This document shows positions 1-9,560 of a stretch of DNA of 64,000 nt, piece by piece. The stretch is taken from assembly GCF_003151135.1 (NCBI RefSeq), contig NZ_QEQK01000002.1:235759-299758 (forward strand), in the 5' to 3' direction. A program made the position numbers and the translations under genes. Every line of letters begins with the position of its first letter. Within the stretch, counting starts at the first letter, position 1. The DNA comes from Abyssibacter profundi. Its GTDB lineage: Bacteria; Pseudomonadota; Gammaproteobacteria; Nevskiales; OUC007. The notes beneath the pieces are model-generated. The model did no database searches and was not told the origin of the DNA. It was given only the letters and a program-made list of their open reading frames with translations.

Positions 1-1736
1 CCAACGCCCACACGGAATTGCCGCTGTTCTACCGGATCTCCGCTGTCTGGGGCGGCCATGAGGGCTCGTTGCTGCTTTGGGTGCTCATGCTGGGCGCATG
101 GACCTTGTTGGTGGCCGGTCTGAATAAGAGCCTGCCCCGTGACGTCGGTGCATCCGTGCTGGGCGTAATGGGCGCCATTTCCTTTGCATTTCTGCTGTTT
201 ACGCTACTGACTTCAAACCCGTTCGAGCGTTTGTTTCCGGTGCCCGCCGAAGGTCAGGATCTCAACCCACTGCTGCAAGACCCCGGGCTGATCATCCATC
301 CACCGATGCTGTACATGGGCTACGTCGGCTTTTCGGTGGCGTTTGCCTTCGCGGTCGCGGCGCTGATCAGCGGCCGCCTCGATGCGGCCTGGGCACGTTG
401 GACCCGGCCCTGGACCACGCTGGCATGGAGCTTTCTGACTGTCGGCATCCTGCTCGGGTCCTGGTGGGCGTACAACGAGTTGGGCTGGGGAGGATGGTGG
501 TTCTGGGACCCGGTTGAGAACGCCTCGTTCATGCCCTGGTTGGTTGGCACGGCGTTGATTCACTCGCTCGCGGTGACCGAGAAACGCGGGCTGTTCAAGG
601 CCTGGACGGTGCTGCTCGCCATCTCGGCGTTTGCCCTGTCGTTGCTGGGGACCTTCCTCGTACGGTCGGGTGTGCTGGTGTCGGTGCATGCCTTCGCAAC
701 CGACCCGTCTCGTGGCGTGTTCGTGCTGATGATTTTCGCGTTCTTCGTGGGCGGAGCGCTGCTGCTGTTCGCGCTACGGGCTGCGCGGTTTCAGGTGCGC
801 CAGCGCATGACGCTGTTCTCGCGAGAGGGCTTGCTGCTGCTGAACAACGTGTTTCTGTCGGTGGCGGCGCTGGCCGTGCTGCTCGGTACCTTGTACCCGC
901 TGTTCGTCGACGCCATGGGTATGGGCAAACTCTCGGTGGGGCCCCCTTATTTTGATGCCGTGTTCGCGCCGCTGACGCTGCCACTGGTCGTGCTCGTGGC
1001 CTTTGCCATGCCGGTGATGTGGAAGCGTGGACAGTGGTCACGGGTTCGCGAGCAGCTGTGGTTGCCCCTGGTGGCAGCGGTTGTGGTGACGGCGATTGTG
1101 GCCGTCGCCGGCGTGCGTGGCCTGGGCGTGTCCGCTGCCATCTTGATGGCGGTGTGGTGCATTGCCGGGGCACTGGCGGAGCCGGTCCGCGTATTGCGGC
1201 GGCGTAGTCGGGTTAAGCTGTCGCGATCGCAATGGGGAATGACGCTGGCGCACTGCGGTCTGGGTGTCTTTGTTCTGGGTGTGGCCCTGGTCAACCACGG
1301 CTCGATCGAGCGCGATGTGCGTCTGGCGCCGGGTGAAACCGTGGAGTTTTCGGGTTATCTCTTCCAGTTTGGCGGCGTATCCCGTCAGGAAGGCCCGAAT
1401 TTTCACGCGGATGTTGGCCTGGTCGACATCATGCGAGACGGGCGTCTGGTCGCCACCCTGGAGCCCGAGAAGCGCTACTACCGCATGGGCGGCAATCCGA
1501 TGACGGAGGCCGCCATCGATATCAGTCCACTGCGTGACCTGTATGTCTCACTTGGCGAGCCCGTACAGGACGGCGCATGGATTCTGCGCCTTTATGTCAA
1601 ACCACTGATCCGCTGGATCTGGTTGGGGTCGCTGATGATGGCTTTGGGCGGGGCGCTTGCAGCCTCGGATCGCCGCTACCGGCTCAAGTCCAGAGCGCCG
1701 GTGTCGGTGGCATCGGCGTCGTCGGCGCAGGCATGA
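1..1736 (+). CDS. ccmF: Cytochrome c maturation protein CcmF, 5' end outside window
   Basis: CcmF is the inner-membrane core of the system I haem lyase, which attaches haem to apocytochrome c in the periplasm. The open frame is already running at base 3 (N-A-H-T-E-L-P), so roughly the first 70 residues lie upstream of the window; about 577 residues are visible against about 650 in known CcmF. The family's tryptophan-rich haem-handling motif is present (WGGWWFWDPVEN, bases about 483-522), together with many hydrophobic helices and the GGHEGSLLLW motif near the visible start. The stop codon overlaps the ccmG start as ATGA, indicating translational coupling within a ccm operon. Identity is secure; only the N-terminus is unknown. 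Confidence 0.96.
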   Translation, partial: NAHTELPLFYRISAVWGGHEGSLLLWVLMLGAWTLLVAGLNKSLPRDVGASVLGVMGAISFAFLLFTLLTSNPFERLFPVPAEGQDLNPLLQDPGLIIHPPMLYMGYVGFSVAFAFAVAALISGRLDAAWARWTRPWTTLAWSFLTVGILLGSWWAYNELGWGGWWFWDPVENASFMPWLVGTALIHSLAVTEKRGLFKAWTVLLAISAFALSLLGTFLVRSGVLVSVHAFATDPSRGVFVLMIFAFFVGGALLLFALRAARFQVRQRMTLFSREGLLLLNNVFLSVAALAVLLGTLYPLFVDAMGMGKLSVGPPYFDAVFAPLTLPLVVLVAFAMPVMWKRGQWSRVREQLWLPLVAAVVVTAIVAVAGVRGLGVSAAILMAVWCIAGALAEPVRVLRRRSRVKLSRSQWGMTLAHCGLGVFVLGVALVNHGSIERDVRLAPGETVEFSGYLFQFGGVSRQEGPNFHADVGLVDIMRDGRLVATLEPEKRYYRMGGNPMTEAAIDISPLRDLYVSLGEPVQDGAWILRLYVKPLIRWIWLGSLMMALGGALAASDRRYRLKSRAPVSVASASSAQA

Positions 1737-2272
1737 GTCGCTGGTTTCTGCTGGCGCCCGTTCTGGTCGTCGGTCTGCTCATCGTCGTGTTTGCCGTCGG
1801 CCTGCGACTGGATCCAAGCCGCGTGCCGTCCCCGCTAATCGATCAGCCGGCGCCTGCGTTCTCCTTACCCAGCTTGCGCGCCCCGGATCAAGTGGTGACC
1901 AGCGATCGATTGCGCGGGCAGGTGACGGTGGTCAACGTGTTCGCAAGCTGGTGTGTTCCCTGTCGCCTGGAACATCCGCTTTGGATGGAATGGGCCCAGA
2001 CGTCGGATGTGCCGGTGATCGGACTGAACTACAAGGATGCGCCGCGTGACGCCCTGGCTTGGCTGGCGCGTCACGGCGACCCTTACGCCGTTATTGCCAG
2101 CGACCTGAGTGGGGATGTCGGCATCGACTGGGGTGTTTACGGCGTGCCCGAAACCTTCGTGATCGACGCGGATGGCCGGATTCGGCATAAGCACATCGGT
2201 CCATTGGACCCATCAACCATGGAGCGGGACTTCCGTCCGATCGTCGAACAATTGCTGCGAGAAGCGTCCTGA
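1733..2272 (+). CDS. ccmG: Thiol:disulfide interchange protein CcmG/DsbE
   Basis: A membrane-anchored periplasmic thioredoxin-like protein that keeps the CXXC cysteines of apocytochrome c reduced for haem attachment. The protein has 179 residues, with one N-terminal membrane segment (residues about 5-24) and a thioredoxin fold carrying the active site WCVPC (Cys74 and Cys77); E. coli DsbE has WCPTC. The later GVPETFVID stretch supplies the cis-proline loop. The start at 1733 gives the ATGA overlap with ccmF and puts the membrane anchor at the N-terminus, so an upstream in-frame start at 1577 was rejected. It sits between ccmF and ccmH, the usual operon order. Confidence 0.95.
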   Translation: MSRWFLLAPVLVVGLLIVVFAVGLRLDPSRVPSPLIDQPAPAFSLPSLRAPDQVVTSDRLRGQVTVVNVFASWCVPCRLEHPLWMEWAQTSDVPVIGLNYKDAPRDALAWLARHGDPYAVIASDLSGDVGIDWGVYGVPETFVIDADGRIRHKHIGPLDPSTMERDFRPIVEQLLREAS

Positions 2273-2709
2273 TGATTCGCAAGGTACTCGGGTTTTATCT
2301 GTTGGCCTGTTCAGTCGTCTGGGCGGCGCCTGAAGGACTGACCAACGAGGAGTTGGTTCGTTATCACGACTTGCTGGAAGAGCTGCGGTGTCTGGTCTGT
2401 CAGAACCAGAATCTGGCCGAGTCGAACGCCTCGCTGGCAAACGACCTGAAGCGTCAGGTCGAGGACATGATCCGCGCTGGCCAGACTGACGAGCAGATCA
2501 AAACCTACTTGCAGGCGCGGTACGGCGATTTCGTGCTCTATCGTCCGCCGTTCAAACCCACGACCTGGGTGCTGTGGATCAGCCCCTTTGTGGTCCTGAT
2601 AGTTGTCCTGCTGATCGCCTGGTTGACCCTGCGCAAACGGCAGGCGACCCAGACCAGAACCGACGCCGTGGACCGCGACGCGCTTAAGCGCCTACTGGAT
2701 AACGAATGA
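2272..2709 (+). CDS. ccmH: Cytochrome c-type biogenesis protein CcmH, short form
   Basis: A periplasmic thioreductase and apocytochrome-binding protein of cytochrome c maturation. The 145-residue product has a signal peptide (residues 1-18), the diagnostic LRCLVCQNQ motif with the redox pair CxxC, and a C-terminal membrane helix (about residues 104-124) followed by a basic tail. This is the short single-domain form; the TPR half that is fused to CcmH in E. coli is encoded separately here by the next gene, ccmI. It overlaps ccmG at the start (ATGA) and ccmI at the end (ATGA). Confidence 0.95.
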   Translation: MIRKVLGFYLLACSVVWAAPEGLTNEELVRYHDLLEELRCLVCQNQNLAESNASLANDLKRQVEDMIRAGQTDEQIKTYLQARYGDFVLYRPPFKPTTWVLWISPFVVLIVVLLIAWLTLRKRQATQTRTDAVDRDALKRLLDNE

Positions 2710-3893
2710 AAACCACCCTGATTGTCGCCTTCGTCCTGTTGACGGTGGTCGCCATGCTGTTTCCCGCCCTGGCGCTGCGTCGGCCGGGCGCAGGGCGCCG
2801 CAGTCGCCAGCAGGATAATGTCGACGCGTTTCGCAGCCGCAAGGCCGAGTTGGAAGCCGATCTGGCCGCGGGCCGCCTGACCGACACGGACTTCGAGCAG
2901 CTGGAAGCCGATGCCGCGGCCGAACTGTTGCAGGATGCCCAGGCAGAAGAGGGCACCGCGCGGCCCGGTGGACGATGGATGTCTTTGGTGGCCATCGCCG
3001 TCGTGCCTGTCGTCGCAGCCGGGCTTTATCTGGCCGGCGGCGGCCTGCCGCCCACCACCCATGCCGAGCAGATGCAGGGGCTGGTCGCGCAGTTGGAACA
3101 GCGGGTTCAGGCCGCACCTGAAGACCAGGAAGCGCGTCGCATGCTTGCCAGGGTGTACATGGGGTCTGAGCGCTACCAGCAGGCGGCGCAGCTCTACCGC
3201 CAGATCAACGAGCAAACCGGGGGGCGGGATGTGGCGACCCTGGTGGCCGAAGGTGAAGCACTGGGCATGGCGAGGGGGCAGGACTGGCTGGGCCGCCCGG
3301 CGACCCTGTTCGATGCTGCCCTGGCGCTGGAGCCGAACAATATCCGGGCCCTCTGGTATGGCAGTCTGGCCGCGGCCCAGGGCGGCGAGACCAACAAGGC
3401 GCTGCTGCGCCTGCAACGGTTGGATCGTCAACCGCTGGAGGAACCGCTGCAGTCGGCGGTTCGGCGCGCGGTGGTTGCCATGGGGGGTGTGCCGGCTGAC
3501 GCCGAAGCAGCAACGGCCCAGGCCGGCGAGCAGGGCACGGTCATTCAGGTCGAGATCGCGCTGTCCGACGCGCTAGCCGCGCAGCTGCCCGACGAGTTTG
3601 CCCTGTTCGTATTCGCCAAACAGATCGATGGCCCACCGATGCCGCTGGCCGCCCAGCGACTCGGTACAACCACGTTTCCACGGGCTGTCACACTCAGTCG
3701 CGACAATGCCATGGTCGATGGGCTGACGCTGGACACGGCCGATGTCTGGGAGGTCTCGGCACGCATTTCGCAAGCGGGAGAGGCCCGCGCATCGGCCGGT
3801 GACCTACAAGGTTCGATTCGCGTCGAACGCGACGATCTCGGTACCGTGCAGCGGCTCATCATCGATGAGCGTGTGGGCCCCACCAGTGGATGA
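2706..3893 (+). CDS. ccmI: Cytochrome c-type biogenesis protein CcmI
   Basis: CcmI is the apocytochrome c chaperone that delivers the C-terminal part of the apoprotein to the CcmFH haem lyase. The 395 residues show an N-terminal membrane segment (about 4-22), a cytoplasmic loop rich in Arg and Glu (RSRKAELEADLAAGR, typical of the family), a second membrane segment near residues 94-116, then TPR-type helical repeats from about residue 125 (RVQAAPEDQEARRMLARVY). The last third is a beta-rich periplasmic domain typical of CcmI. It is the last gene of the ccm operon visible here; a gap of 169 bases precedes galU. Confidence 0.92.
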   Translation: MKTTLIVAFVLLTVVAMLFPALALRRPGAGRRSRQQDNVDAFRSRKAELEADLAAGRLTDTDFEQLEADAAAELLQDAQAEEGTARPGGRWMSLVAIAVVPVVAAGLYLAGGGLPPTTHAEQMQGLVAQLEQRVQAAPEDQEARRMLARVYMGSERYQQAAQLYRQINEQTGGRDVATLVAEGEALGMARGQDWLGRPATLFDAALALEPNNIRALWYGSLAAAQGGETNKALLRLQRLDRQPLEEPLQSAVRRAVVAMGGVPADAEAATAQAGEQGTVIQVEIALSDALAAQLPDEFALFVFAKQIDGPPMPLAAQRLGTTTFPRAVTLSRDNAMVDGLTLDTADVWEVSARISQAGEARASAGDLQGSIRVERDDLGTVQRLIIDERVGPTSG

Positions 3894-3942
3894 GGGGTCG
3901 CTGGTCGGATTTCAGGCGTTACGCTAGCCTGTAAGGCCACAC

Positions 3943-3963
3943 GTCGCACCGATGCGGTGCGAC
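3943..3963 (+). terminator. Hairpin between ccmI and galU
   Basis: An 8-bp perfect stem (GTCGCACC and GGTGCGAC) with a 5-base loop, 50 bases after the ccmI stop. There is no T-run after it, so it is only a possible factor-dependent or weak terminator of the ccm operon. The rest of the 169-base gap shows nothing else recognisable apart from the galU ribosome binding site. Confidence 0.3.
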
Positions 3964-4062
3964 GACTCACCGAGTCAGGGCAGTTTGCTACGCGCGACTG
4001 TCGCAGTGTGGCCAGGCCACCACTGCGCGAACAATGACAACGTTCAACTAAAAAGGATAATC

Positions 4063-4962
4063 ATGCGACTACGCAAAGCGGTCTTTCCTGTGGCGGGTTT
4101 GGGCACCCGGTTTCTTCCGGCGACCAAGGCAAATGCCAAGGAAATGCTTCCGATCGTTGACAAGCCGCTCATCCAGTACGCGGTGAAGGAAGCCGTCTCG
4201 GCAGGTGCCGAGGAACTGGTTTTCATTACCAGCAATAACAAGAACTCGATTCTCGATCATTTCGACAAGTCCTACGAGCTGGAAAAGCAGCTGGAGGAGA
4301 AGGGTAAGACTGCCCTGCTGCAGGAGGTGCGCGACATCCTGCCGCCTGGCATCACCTGTGTGTACATCCGTCAGCCTGAAGCCCGCGGCCTGGGCCACGC
4401 CATTTCCTGCGCCTGGACAGCGGTGGGCGATGAAGATTTCGCCGTCATTCTTGCCGACGACCTGATCGACGGAAAGCTGCGTCCCGCGCTGGCGCAGATG
4501 CAGCGTGTTTATCAGGAGTACGGCACCAGCGTTATTGCCGTGCAGCGCGTTCCCAAGGATGAGGTGCACAAGTACGGCATCGTCGAGGTTGAGCCGGTCG
4601 GACCTGGCCTGGGCGAGATTCGCGGCATTGTTGAGAAGCCGGATCCGGACAAGGCGCCGTCGAATCTGGCCGTGGTCGGTCGTTACATTCTGACCCCGCG
4701 CATCTTCAAGCTGCTGGAGTCAACCGAGCCGGGCGCCGGTGGAGAGATTCAGCTCACCGATGCCATCAGTGCCATGATTCAGGAACAGACGGTGTTGGCC
4801 TACGAGTTTGAAGGCAAGCGCTATGACTGCGGCAGTAAGCTGGGTTACCTGCAAGCCAATGTGGAATTGGGTCTGAAGCATCCGGACCTGGCCGATGAAT
4901 TCCGCGAGTATCTGGGCGAGCTGACCGCCAGCTGGCCGCGCGACGAGAAAAAGTCTGCCTAG
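4063..4962 (+). CDS. galU: UTP--glucose-1-phosphate uridylyltransferase
   Basis: Makes UDP-glucose from UTP and glucose-1-phosphate in the cytoplasm, supplying lipopolysaccharide, exopolysaccharide and osmoregulated periplasmic glucan synthesis. The 299 residues are full length. The nucleotide-binding start (FPVAGLGTRFLPATK), the KEMLPIVDKP motif, a uridine-binding region (LADDLI, about residue 130) and the C-terminal GKRYDCGSKLGYLQAN motif are all present. The start at 4063 was chosen because AAAAGGA lies just upstream and it aligns with the family N-terminus; the frame stays open 111 bases further upstream but that part is not family-like. The stop codon lies inside a CCTAGG motif that begins a dispersed repeat. 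Confidence 0.96.
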   Translation: MRLRKAVFPVAGLGTRFLPATKANAKEMLPIVDKPLIQYAVKEAVSAGAEELVFITSNNKNSILDHFDKSYELEKQLEEKGKTALLQEVRDILPPGITCVYIRQPEARGLGHAISCAWTAVGDEDFAVILADDLIDGKLRPALAQMQRVYQEYGTSVIAVQRVPKDEVHKYGIVEVEPVGPGLGEIRGIVEKPDPDKAPSNLAVVGRYILTPRIFKLLESTEPGAGGEIQLTDAISAMIQEQTVLAYEFEGKRYDCGSKLGYLQANVELGLKHPDLADEFREYLGELTASWPRDEKKSA

Positions 4963-5074
4963 GAAGCTGCAGCCCTAGGGACGCACGGATCTTTCGCGCC
5001 GCCCAGTTGCTGCCTGCAATCAGGCTAGGCAAGTCGCGCGACGCGAAGTCTGGTCATTCCAGATGGACGACGAG
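4958..5074 (-). repeat. Dispersed palindromic repeat, copy 1
   Basis: About 100 bases (4975-5074) are the reverse complement of the repeat at 14485-14600, with scattered mismatches. Shared blocks include a central hairpin (GCCTG NNNN CAGGC, here GCCTGCAATCAGGC), the block GGAATGACCA flanked by CT-rich bases, and GGCGGCGCGAA. The outer terminal inverted repeat of copy 2 is degenerate here. The galU stop is in CCTAGG at 4958-4963 and a second CCTAGG follows at 4974-4979. The repeat sits between galU and its intrinsic terminator. Confidence 0.85.
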
Positions 5075-5098
5075 AACGGCCCCGCGAGGGGCCGTTTT
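5075..5098 (+). terminator. Intrinsic terminator for galU
   Basis: A 9-bp stem, AACGGCCCC and GGGGCCGTT, with a GCGA loop, followed by TTTT. It lies 112 bases after the galU stop, displaced from the gene by the dispersed repeat that precedes it. Confidence 0.8.
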
Positions 5099-5267
5099 CG
5101 TATCTGCGTGCGCGAATGCTGCGCCAGTCGGTGTGCGAATGCGGGCCGCGCAGCAGGTCCAAGGCAGTCGCAAGCCACTGGTGTAACAGGGAATTTTGTT
5201 GGTATTCAGGGGGTTGTGTCATTGCTCGGCATGATGCGCGGCCATCGACTTCGGAGTCGCTAACCGG

Positions 5268-5301
5268 TTGGGTGGGTTCTGTTCGACTGCGCTCGTATAC
5301 T
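5268..5301 (+). promoter_or_regulatory. Possible sucA promoter
   Basis: TATACT at 5296-5301 is a good -10 match, 30 bases before the sucA start. No good -35 lies at the standard distance; TTGGGT at 5268-5273 is 22 bases away, so the promoter is weak or needs an activator. The stretch 4963-5330 (368 bases) has no gene. It holds the repeat, the galU terminator and this leader, and nothing else recognisable. Confidence 0.35.
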
Positions 5302-5330
5302 TTCGCGATCCATACCGGGCAGGGGTCGAA

Positions 5331-8192
5331 ATGACCGGCGAAAAGCTGCGACGTTTTCTCGAATCGTCTCCCATTTCTGGAGGCAACGGCGCCTGGGTCG
5401 AAGCCATGTACGAACAGTACCTGGCCGATCCGGACGCGGTAGAAGCCAGTTGGCGCGATTACTTCAAGCAAATGGAGGCGGGTAGTCAGCGGCACGATGT
5501 CGCCCATAGCCCGATCCAGCAATCCTTCGCCGAGTTGGCGCGGGCCAAGCCGGTGGTCAGCGTGGGCAAGGGCGGTGGCCTGTCTGCCCAGGCCGCGGCC
5601 AAGCAGTCATCGGTGCTGCGGCTCATCAACTATTACCGTGTACGCGGTCACCAGGCTGCAAAGCTCGATCCACTCGGTCTGGCCAACCCGCCGGCCGTGC
5701 CGGATCTGGATCCGGCCTTCCACGGTCTCGGCAGCTCGGACATGGAATCCGAGTTCGATACCGGCTCGTTGGCAACCTCGGATCGGCTCAAACTGCGCGA
5801 GATCATCGATGTCGTGCGGCGCGTGTATACGGAGTCGATTGGCGCCGAATACATGTACATCACCGAGACCCAGCAGAAACGCTGGATTCAGCGACGACTC
5901 GAAGGCTCGGTCGACGAGTCCCGGCTGACGGCCGATGAACAGCGCGAGGTGCTCAAGCAGCTCACGGCGGCCGAAGGCATCGAACGCTATATGCACACCC
6001 GCTACGTCGGGCAGAAGCGCTTCTCGCTGGAGGGCGGTGATTCGCTCATTCCGGCGCTGGATGAGCTGATTCGCCGGGCGTCGGCGCATAGTGTCGAGGA
6101 AGTGGTGATCGGCATGGCCCACCGCGGCCGCCTTAATGTGCTGGTCAACATTCTCGGTAAATCACCCAAGGATTTGTTCGACGAATTCGAAGGCAAGATC
6201 ACGGCGGAAGATCTGCGGTTCTCGGGTGATGTGAAGTACCACAAGGGCTTTTCGAACGACATCGAGATCGACGGCCGTCGCGTTCATCTGGTGCTGGCGT
6301 TCAACCCGTCCCACCTGGAAATCGTGAACCCGGTGGTCGAGGGGTCGGTGAAAAGCCGCCAGCACCGCCGTGGGGACGAGACCGGTAGCTCGATTCTGCC
6401 CGTCCTGATTCACGGGGACGCAGCCTTCGCCGGCCAGGGTGTGGTCATGGAAACCCTGCAGCTATCGCAGGCCAAGGGTTATGCGACTGGCGGCACGGTG
6501 CATTTCATCGTCAACAACCAGGTCGGCTTTACGACCAACAATCCGATTGAGGTTGAGCAGCGCGAGCACGCACGGACATCGCTGTACTCCACCGACATCG
6601 CCAAGATGCTCGAAGCGCCGGTGTTTCATGTCAACGCCGATGATCCTGAAGCCGTGGTGTTCGTGACACGGCTGGCAATGGATTTCCGCGCCGAGTTTCA
6701 CAAGGACGTGATCATCGATCTGGTCTGTTATCGCCGTCATGGCCATAACGAGGCGGACGAGCCGGCCGTGACGCAGCCGAAGATGTATGAGCTGATCAAG
6801 TCTCATCCCACCACGCGTGCGCTCTATGCAGAGCGGCTGAAGAATGCTGGTGTGATTGAGTCCAGCGATGCCGACCAGCTGAATGAGGACTACCGCAACG
6901 GTTTGGACCAGGGTGAGAACATCGCCCGGACCACATTGGGCATGGTGGGCAACCAATACACGGTGGACTGGAGCCGTTACGTCAATGGCAGCTGGGATGC
7001 CCATGCCGACACGTCGATGTCGGCCGAGCAGATGAAGCGACTCGCCGAAACCCTGCTCGACGTGCCCGAGGGCTTCGCGCTGCATAACCGTGTCGAACGC
7101 ATCATGAAGGACCGCCGCAAGATGGCGGCCGGTGGTCTCCCCATCGACTGGGGCTTTGCCGAGACCATGGCCTACGCCGGCCTCATCGATGACGGTTTCC
7201 AGGTCCGACTCAGCGGCCAGGACTCCGGTCGTGGCACGTTCTTTCACCGTCAGTGCCGGTTGCTGAACCAGAAGGACGGCAGCGTCCATGTGCCCCTCAA
7301 ACGCATTGGTGAGCCGCAGGACTTCATCATTAATGACACCTTGCTGTCCGAAGAGGGCGTGCTGGGCTTCGAGTACGGCTATGCCACCGCTCAACCTGAA
7401 ACACTGGTGATCTGGGAGGCTCAATTCGGCGATTTTGCCAATGGGGCTCAGGTCGTTGTCGATCAGTTCATCGCCTCCGGTCATGCCAAGTGGGGGCGCG
7501 TCTGTGGGCTGACGATGCTGCTGCCGCATGGTTACGAAGGCCAGGGGCCAGAGCATTCCTCGGCTCGTCTCGAGCGGTACCTCCAGTTATGTGCGGCCAA
7601 CAACATGCAGGTGTGTGTGCCGTCGACGCCGAGTCAGTTCTTCCACATGCTGCGTCGTCAGCTCAAGCGGGACTATCGCTTGCCACTGATCGTGATGACG
7701 CCCAAGAGTCTTCTGCGTCACAAGCAGTCGGTCTCCACGCTGGAAGATCTGCAGCAGGGTCGTTTCGAAACCATTATTGACGACCAGGGCATCGAAGATG
7801 ACAGCAAGGTCCGTCGCATCGTGCTCTGCAGCGGCAAGGTCTACTTCGACCTCTACCAAATGCGCGAAGACCTGGATTTAAGCCAGGATGTGGCGCTGGT
7901 TCGAATCGAGCAGCTGTATCCCTTCCCAAGGGCGGAGTACAAGGCGGTCCTGGCGCGCTACCCCAATGCCAAGGACGTTGTCTGGTGTCAGGAAGAGCCG
8001 GAGAACCAGGGGGCCTGGTACCAGATCAAGCATCGTCTGCTGAATTCTCTGGGCGAGCAGCATGTCATGTTGTACGCCACCCGCGCGGGCTCACCCTCAA
8101 CTGCGACCGGCTACCACAAGGTCCATGTCCAGGAGCAGGAAGAGTTGGTGCGCAAGGCACTCGAATCTGGCAATCGAACACGCGGCGAGTAA
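5331..8192 (+). CDS. sucA: 2-oxoglutarate dehydrogenase E1 component
   Basis: The thiamine diphosphate-dependent decarboxylase of the 2-oxoglutarate dehydrogenase complex in the TCA cycle. It has 953 residues, full length. The N-terminus (FLESSPISGGNGAWVEAMY) matches the E2-binding arm of the family. HRGRLNVLVNI and the HVNADDPEAV to GHNEADEP stretch form the ThDP site, and the transketolase-like C-terminal domain is present (HGYEGQGPEHSSARLERYL). The start at 5331 has AGGGG seven bases upstream and gives the expected N-terminus; the frame opens earlier, at 5268, but that part is not family-like. sucB follows after 51 bases. Confidence 0.97.
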   Translation: MTGEKLRRFLESSPISGGNGAWVEAMYEQYLADPDAVEASWRDYFKQMEAGSQRHDVAHSPIQQSFAELARAKPVVSVGKGGGLSAQAAAKQSSVLRLINYYRVRGHQAAKLDPLGLANPPAVPDLDPAFHGLGSSDMESEFDTGSLATSDRLKLREIIDVVRRVYTESIGAEYMYITETQQKRWIQRRLEGSVDESRLTADEQREVLKQLTAAEGIERYMHTRYVGQKRFSLEGGDSLIPALDELIRRASAHSVEEVVIGMAHRGRLNVLVNILGKSPKDLFDEFEGKITAEDLRFSGDVKYHKGFSNDIEIDGRRVHLVLAFNPSHLEIVNPVVEGSVKSRQHRRGDETGSSILPVLIHGDAAFAGQGVVMETLQLSQAKGYATGGTVHFIVNNQVGFTTNNPIEVEQREHARTSLYSTDIAKMLEAPVFHVNADDPEAVVFVTRLAMDFRAEFHKDVIIDLVCYRRHGHNEADEPAVTQPKMYELIKSHPTTRALYAERLKNAGVIESSDADQLNEDYRNGLDQGENIARTTLGMVGNQYTVDWSRYVNGSWDAHADTSMSAEQMKRLAETLLDVPEGFALHNRVERIMKDRRKMAAGGLPIDWGFAETMAYAGLIDDGFQVRLSGQDSGRGTFFHRQCRLLNQKDGSVHVPLKRIGEPQDFIINDTLLSEEGVLGFEYGYATAQPETLVIWEAQFGDFANGAQVVVDQFIASGHAKWGRVCGLTMLLPHGYEGQGPEHSSARLERYLQLCAANNMQVCVPSTPSQFFHMLRRQLKRDYRLPLIVMTPKSLLRHKQSVSTLEDLQQGRFETIIDDQGIEDDSKVRRIVLCSGKVYFDLYQMREDLDLSQDVALVRIEQLYPFPRAEYKAVLARYPNAKDVVWCQEEPENQGAWYQIKHRLLNSLGEQHVMLYATRAGSPSTATGYHKVHVQEQEELVRKALESGNRTRGE

Positions 8193-8243
8193 TCAAGCAA
8201 CCGGATAGGGCGTTCACGCCTATGGAATCTGATTGGAGACGGA

Positions 8244-9500
8244 ATGAGTATTGAAGTCAAAGTGCCGGCATTGCCGGAGTCGGTGACCGAAGCCACCGTG
8301 GCTGTTTGGAACAAAAAGCCAGGTGATCGTGTCTCGCGAGACGAGAACATCTGCGAACTGGAAACCGACAAGGTCATGCTGGAAGTGCCTGCCGTGGCCG
8401 ATGGCGTGCTCAAGGAAATCAAGGCCGAGGAGGGCGCCACCGTCGGTTCGGGTGACATCATCGCCGTGCTGGAGGAAGGTGCCGGCGGCGGAGATGCCGA
8501 TGCCGGAGACGGGTCGGCGGATAGCGATGACGCCGAAGGCGACAGCAACAAGGCAGATGCGGATGATCGCGACACGCCGCCACTGAGCCCCGCGGTTCGC
8601 AAGTTGGTGGCCGAGCACGACCTGGACCCCAGCAAGATCGAGGGAACTGGCAAGGGTGGCCGCATCGTCAAGAGCGATGTCGAGGACTATCTGGCCAAGC
8701 AATCGGACGACCAGTCAGCGTCGAAATCCGACGACGGCGGATCGAAGAGCGAATCCAAACCCGCACCCAAGTCAGACCCCGTGAGCGTGCCCAGTGGCGA
8801 CCGCGTCGAGCAGCGTGTGCCGATGACGCGTATCCGCAAGCGCATCGCCGAGCGCCTGGTTGAGGCCCAGCAAACGGCCGCCATGCTGACGACCTTCAAC
8901 GAGGTCGATTTGCAGGCCGTTATGGATCTGCGGGCACGCTACAAGGACAACTTCGTCAAGTCCTACGACATCAAGCTGGGCTTCATGTCCTTTTTCGTGA
9001 AGGCCGCAGTTGAAGCGCTGAAGCGCTATCCCATCGTCAACGCTTCGATTGACGATGATGATGTGGTGTATCACGGCTACTACGACATCGGGATCGCCGT
9101 GTCGACCGAGCGCGGGCTGGTCGTGCCGATTCTTCGGGACGCCGAGTCCATGAGCTTTGCCGAAATCGAGCAGGCCATTGCCAACTACGGCAAGAAGGCG
9201 CGCGAGGGCAAGATCACCATGGACGACCTGCAGGGTGGGACGTTCTCCATTACCAATGGCGGCATCTTCGGTTCCATGCTCTCCACGCCGATTCTTAATC
9301 CGCCGCAATCGGCGATTTTGGGTATGCACGGGATCATCGAACGCCCGATCGCCGTTAACGGTGAGGTGGTGATCCGGCCGATGATGTATCTGGCGCTGTC
9401 ATACGATCACCGCCTTATCGACGGCAAGGATGCGGTCATGTTCCTGCGTACCATCAAAGAAACGCTGGAAGATCCGGGTCGTCTGCTACTTCAGATCTAA
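8244..9500 (+). CDS. sucB: Dihydrolipoyllysine succinyltransferase E2 (2-oxoglutarate dehydrogenase)
   Basis: The E2 core of the 2-oxoglutarate dehydrogenase complex, transferring succinyl groups from lipoyl lysine to CoA. In 418 residues there is one lipoyl domain (residues 1-77, lipoyl lysine in [13 protein letters not shown]), an acidic Asp/Gly-rich linker, the E3/E1-binding domain ([22 protein letters not shown]), a Ser/Lys/Pro linker, and the acyltransferase domain ending in the catalytic [13 protein letters not shown] motif. The ATG at 8244 has a GGAG-type ribosome binding site. It lies between sucA and lpd in the standard order. Confidence 0.97.
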   Translation: MSIEVKVPALPESVTEATVAVWNKKPGDRVSRDENICELETDKVMLEVPAVADGVLKEIKAEEGATVGSGDIIAVLEEGAGGGDADAGDGSADSDDAEGDSNKADADDRDTPPLSPAVRKLVAEHDLDPSKIEGTGKGGRIVKSDVEDYLAKQSDDQSASKSDDGGSKSESKPAPKSDPVSVPSGDRVEQRVPMTRIRKRIAERLVEAQQTAAMLTTFNEVDLQAVMDLRARYKDNFVKSYDIKLGFMSFFVKAAVEALKRYPIVNASIDDDDVVYHGYYDIGIAVSTERGLVVPILRDAESMSFAEIEQAIANYGKKAREGKITMDDLQGGTFSITNGGIFGSMLSTPILNPPQSAILGMHGIIERPIAVNGEVVIRPMMYLALSYDHRLIDGKDAVMFLRTIKETLEDPGRLLLQI

Positions 9501-9560
9501 TCTGCGATACGTGTTCAACACATTGAATCGCAAACACAAATCAAACGAGATGGTTACGCA

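Noticed and set aside
6462..7556. A 364-codon minus-strand frame inside sucA
   Set aside because: A shadow of the highly conserved sucA gene, without a ribosome binding site or family motif.
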